Shown here piece after piece: positions 62,951 to 64,000 of a stretch of DNA of 64,000 bases (its first letter is position 1; every line of letters begins with the position of its first letter). The stretch lies in the NCBI RefSeq assembly GCF_001649575.2, contig NC_051435.1, positions 3,650,854 through 3,714,853 on the forward strand. Direction: 5' to 3'. Both the position numbers and the translations under genes were made by a program. This DNA comes from Kryptolebias marmoratus. Lineage: Eukaryota > Chordata > Actinopteri > Cyprinodontiformes > Rivulidae. Under the pieces are notes generated by a model. The model was given only the letters and a program-made list of their open reading frames with translations, searched no databases and had not been told where the DNA came from.

Positions 62951-64000
62951 GTAAGATTACTCACCTCCTCTGTTCTAACTCCGCATACGGTGCCTTTTTT
63001 AATATTTTTCTATCTGCTCTGCTCCATCATGAAAAACATATTGAGTGAACTTTACTTCACGTAAGTTCAAACTGCTTGGCAAGATCTCATTATGTCACCC
63101 TAAAAATGAAATTTGAATTTCATCAAGTTAATCAAACATGGGAATATTTAACAATAAATACTGCTAAATTTTAAACTAGATTTAATATTTTACTGTGGGC
63201 ATTTAATTAAGGGTCTCAATACATAAATATCAAAACAGCTTTACTGTTCTGCATTTTTCTTTTTATCATTTTTATTGCAGCTTTTGGTTTCATACTCCTC
63301 CCTCAGCTTTGGAGAAACCCATACAAAACCAACCTACTTCAAATAAGTACATTAGGAACAGTAAACAATGAGTTTTGGTGGCAGTACAATGAATCGCGTG
63401 GAGAAAATTTGCAAAGAGATACTAAAGATTTTCCCATAAATGTCAAATACAAAAACCCAGCCCTCTGGCGCTGGGTGTGGAATATGTTGAACAAACATGA
63501 GTTTAATCATTGTTGGTTCTTTTGTCCTCAGATATTTAAATAAATTTAACATTGTCTGGATTACATCAGTGGTTATTTGATTTTTCAAGTTCTGACCCAC
63601 AAACAGCAGCACAAATTTGTGACGACAACATTCACTGGTTGTGTGGACAAATGTTAATTAACCAAAATGCAAAAAAGGTACAATGACAGCACTCAGACCT
63701 AATTAAAGCAATTTTTATCAATTATAGTTTAATGAAAAAAAAATTTAACTATTTACAAACATTTTTATACTTTGTCTTATTTCTAAAAGCCATCTTTAGT
63801 TGGGGTCCAGACACCAACCTTGAGAATTAATGGATTACATCACTTTTTTTGCACCTCCTGTCCACATAAACAGTTTTTGGTGGGAAAAACTTAGATATTT
63901 TTTTAAAAAGCTGACATTAGTTTGTTTGTTTTTGTGTTTTAGTGCCTCAGTGAGAACTAGAAATATGTTGCTGCCCATTTTGCACATGCCAAATATCACT
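62951..64000 (+). other. tmeff2: Start of tmeff2 intron 4 (runs off the window)
   Basis: Begins with a strong donor GTAAGA. The kilobase visible is AT-rich, with no further exon encoding the expected GSGE...CDICQFGAEC-type sequence, so exon 5 must lie past base 64000. Confidence 0.8.

Overview
The window looks like nuclear DNA of a ray-finned fish, most likely a percomorph teleost. It is AT-rich and intron-dominated, with GT-AG splice sites, CA/GT and TA microsatellites, and remnants of repeat families typical of teleosts: Tc1-like transposons, Rex3/RTE-like and L2/Rex1-like LINEs, tRNA-derived SINEs, hAT-like and TTAA-type MITEs. The species cannot be named from the sequence.

One gene dominates: tmeff2 (tomoregulin-2) on the + strand, recognised from its conserved peptide. 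Four coding exons are visible: exon 1 (5981-6158; signal peptide and conserved N-terminus), exon 2 (19788-19897; first half of a follistatin module), exon 3 (50139-50268; Kazal half of that module) and a 27-nt microexon 4 (62924-62950; Gly/Ser/Asp linker). They join in phases 1, 0, 1 and 1 into 148 full codons with no stop. The second follistatin module, the EGF-like domain, the membrane span and the cytoplasmic tail lie beyond base 64000. Introns are about 13.6, 30.2 and 12.7 kb; intron 4 runs off the end.

Layout: 1-116 may hold the C-terminal codons of an unidentified upstream gene. 117-5150 is intergenic with at least one interspersed repeat. 5150-6200 is a GC/CpG-rich promoter, 5' leader and first-exon region. 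6159-19787 is intron 1, with a TTAA MITE, a LINE fragment bearing an RT YMDD box, an inverted-repeat element and SINE-like repeats. 19898-50138 is intron 2, the densest in transposon relics: Rex3-like, a Tc1 copy in reverse orientation, a palindromic MITE, a hAT-like element with a nested repeat, an internally deleted Tc1 copy and a Tc1 3' remnant. 50269-62923 is intron 3, with L2-like and Rex3-like LINE tails, a MITE and further repeats. No rRNA, tRNA, CRISPR array or second complete protein-coding gene was found.

The most notable unexplained signal is a roughly 0.2-0.6 kb interspersed repeat family with at least seven copies in this 64 kb, on both strands, which I could not place in a known class. 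I found no evidence of a new multi-gene system; the window is essentially the 5' part of one conserved signalling-receptor gene and its repeat-filled introns.
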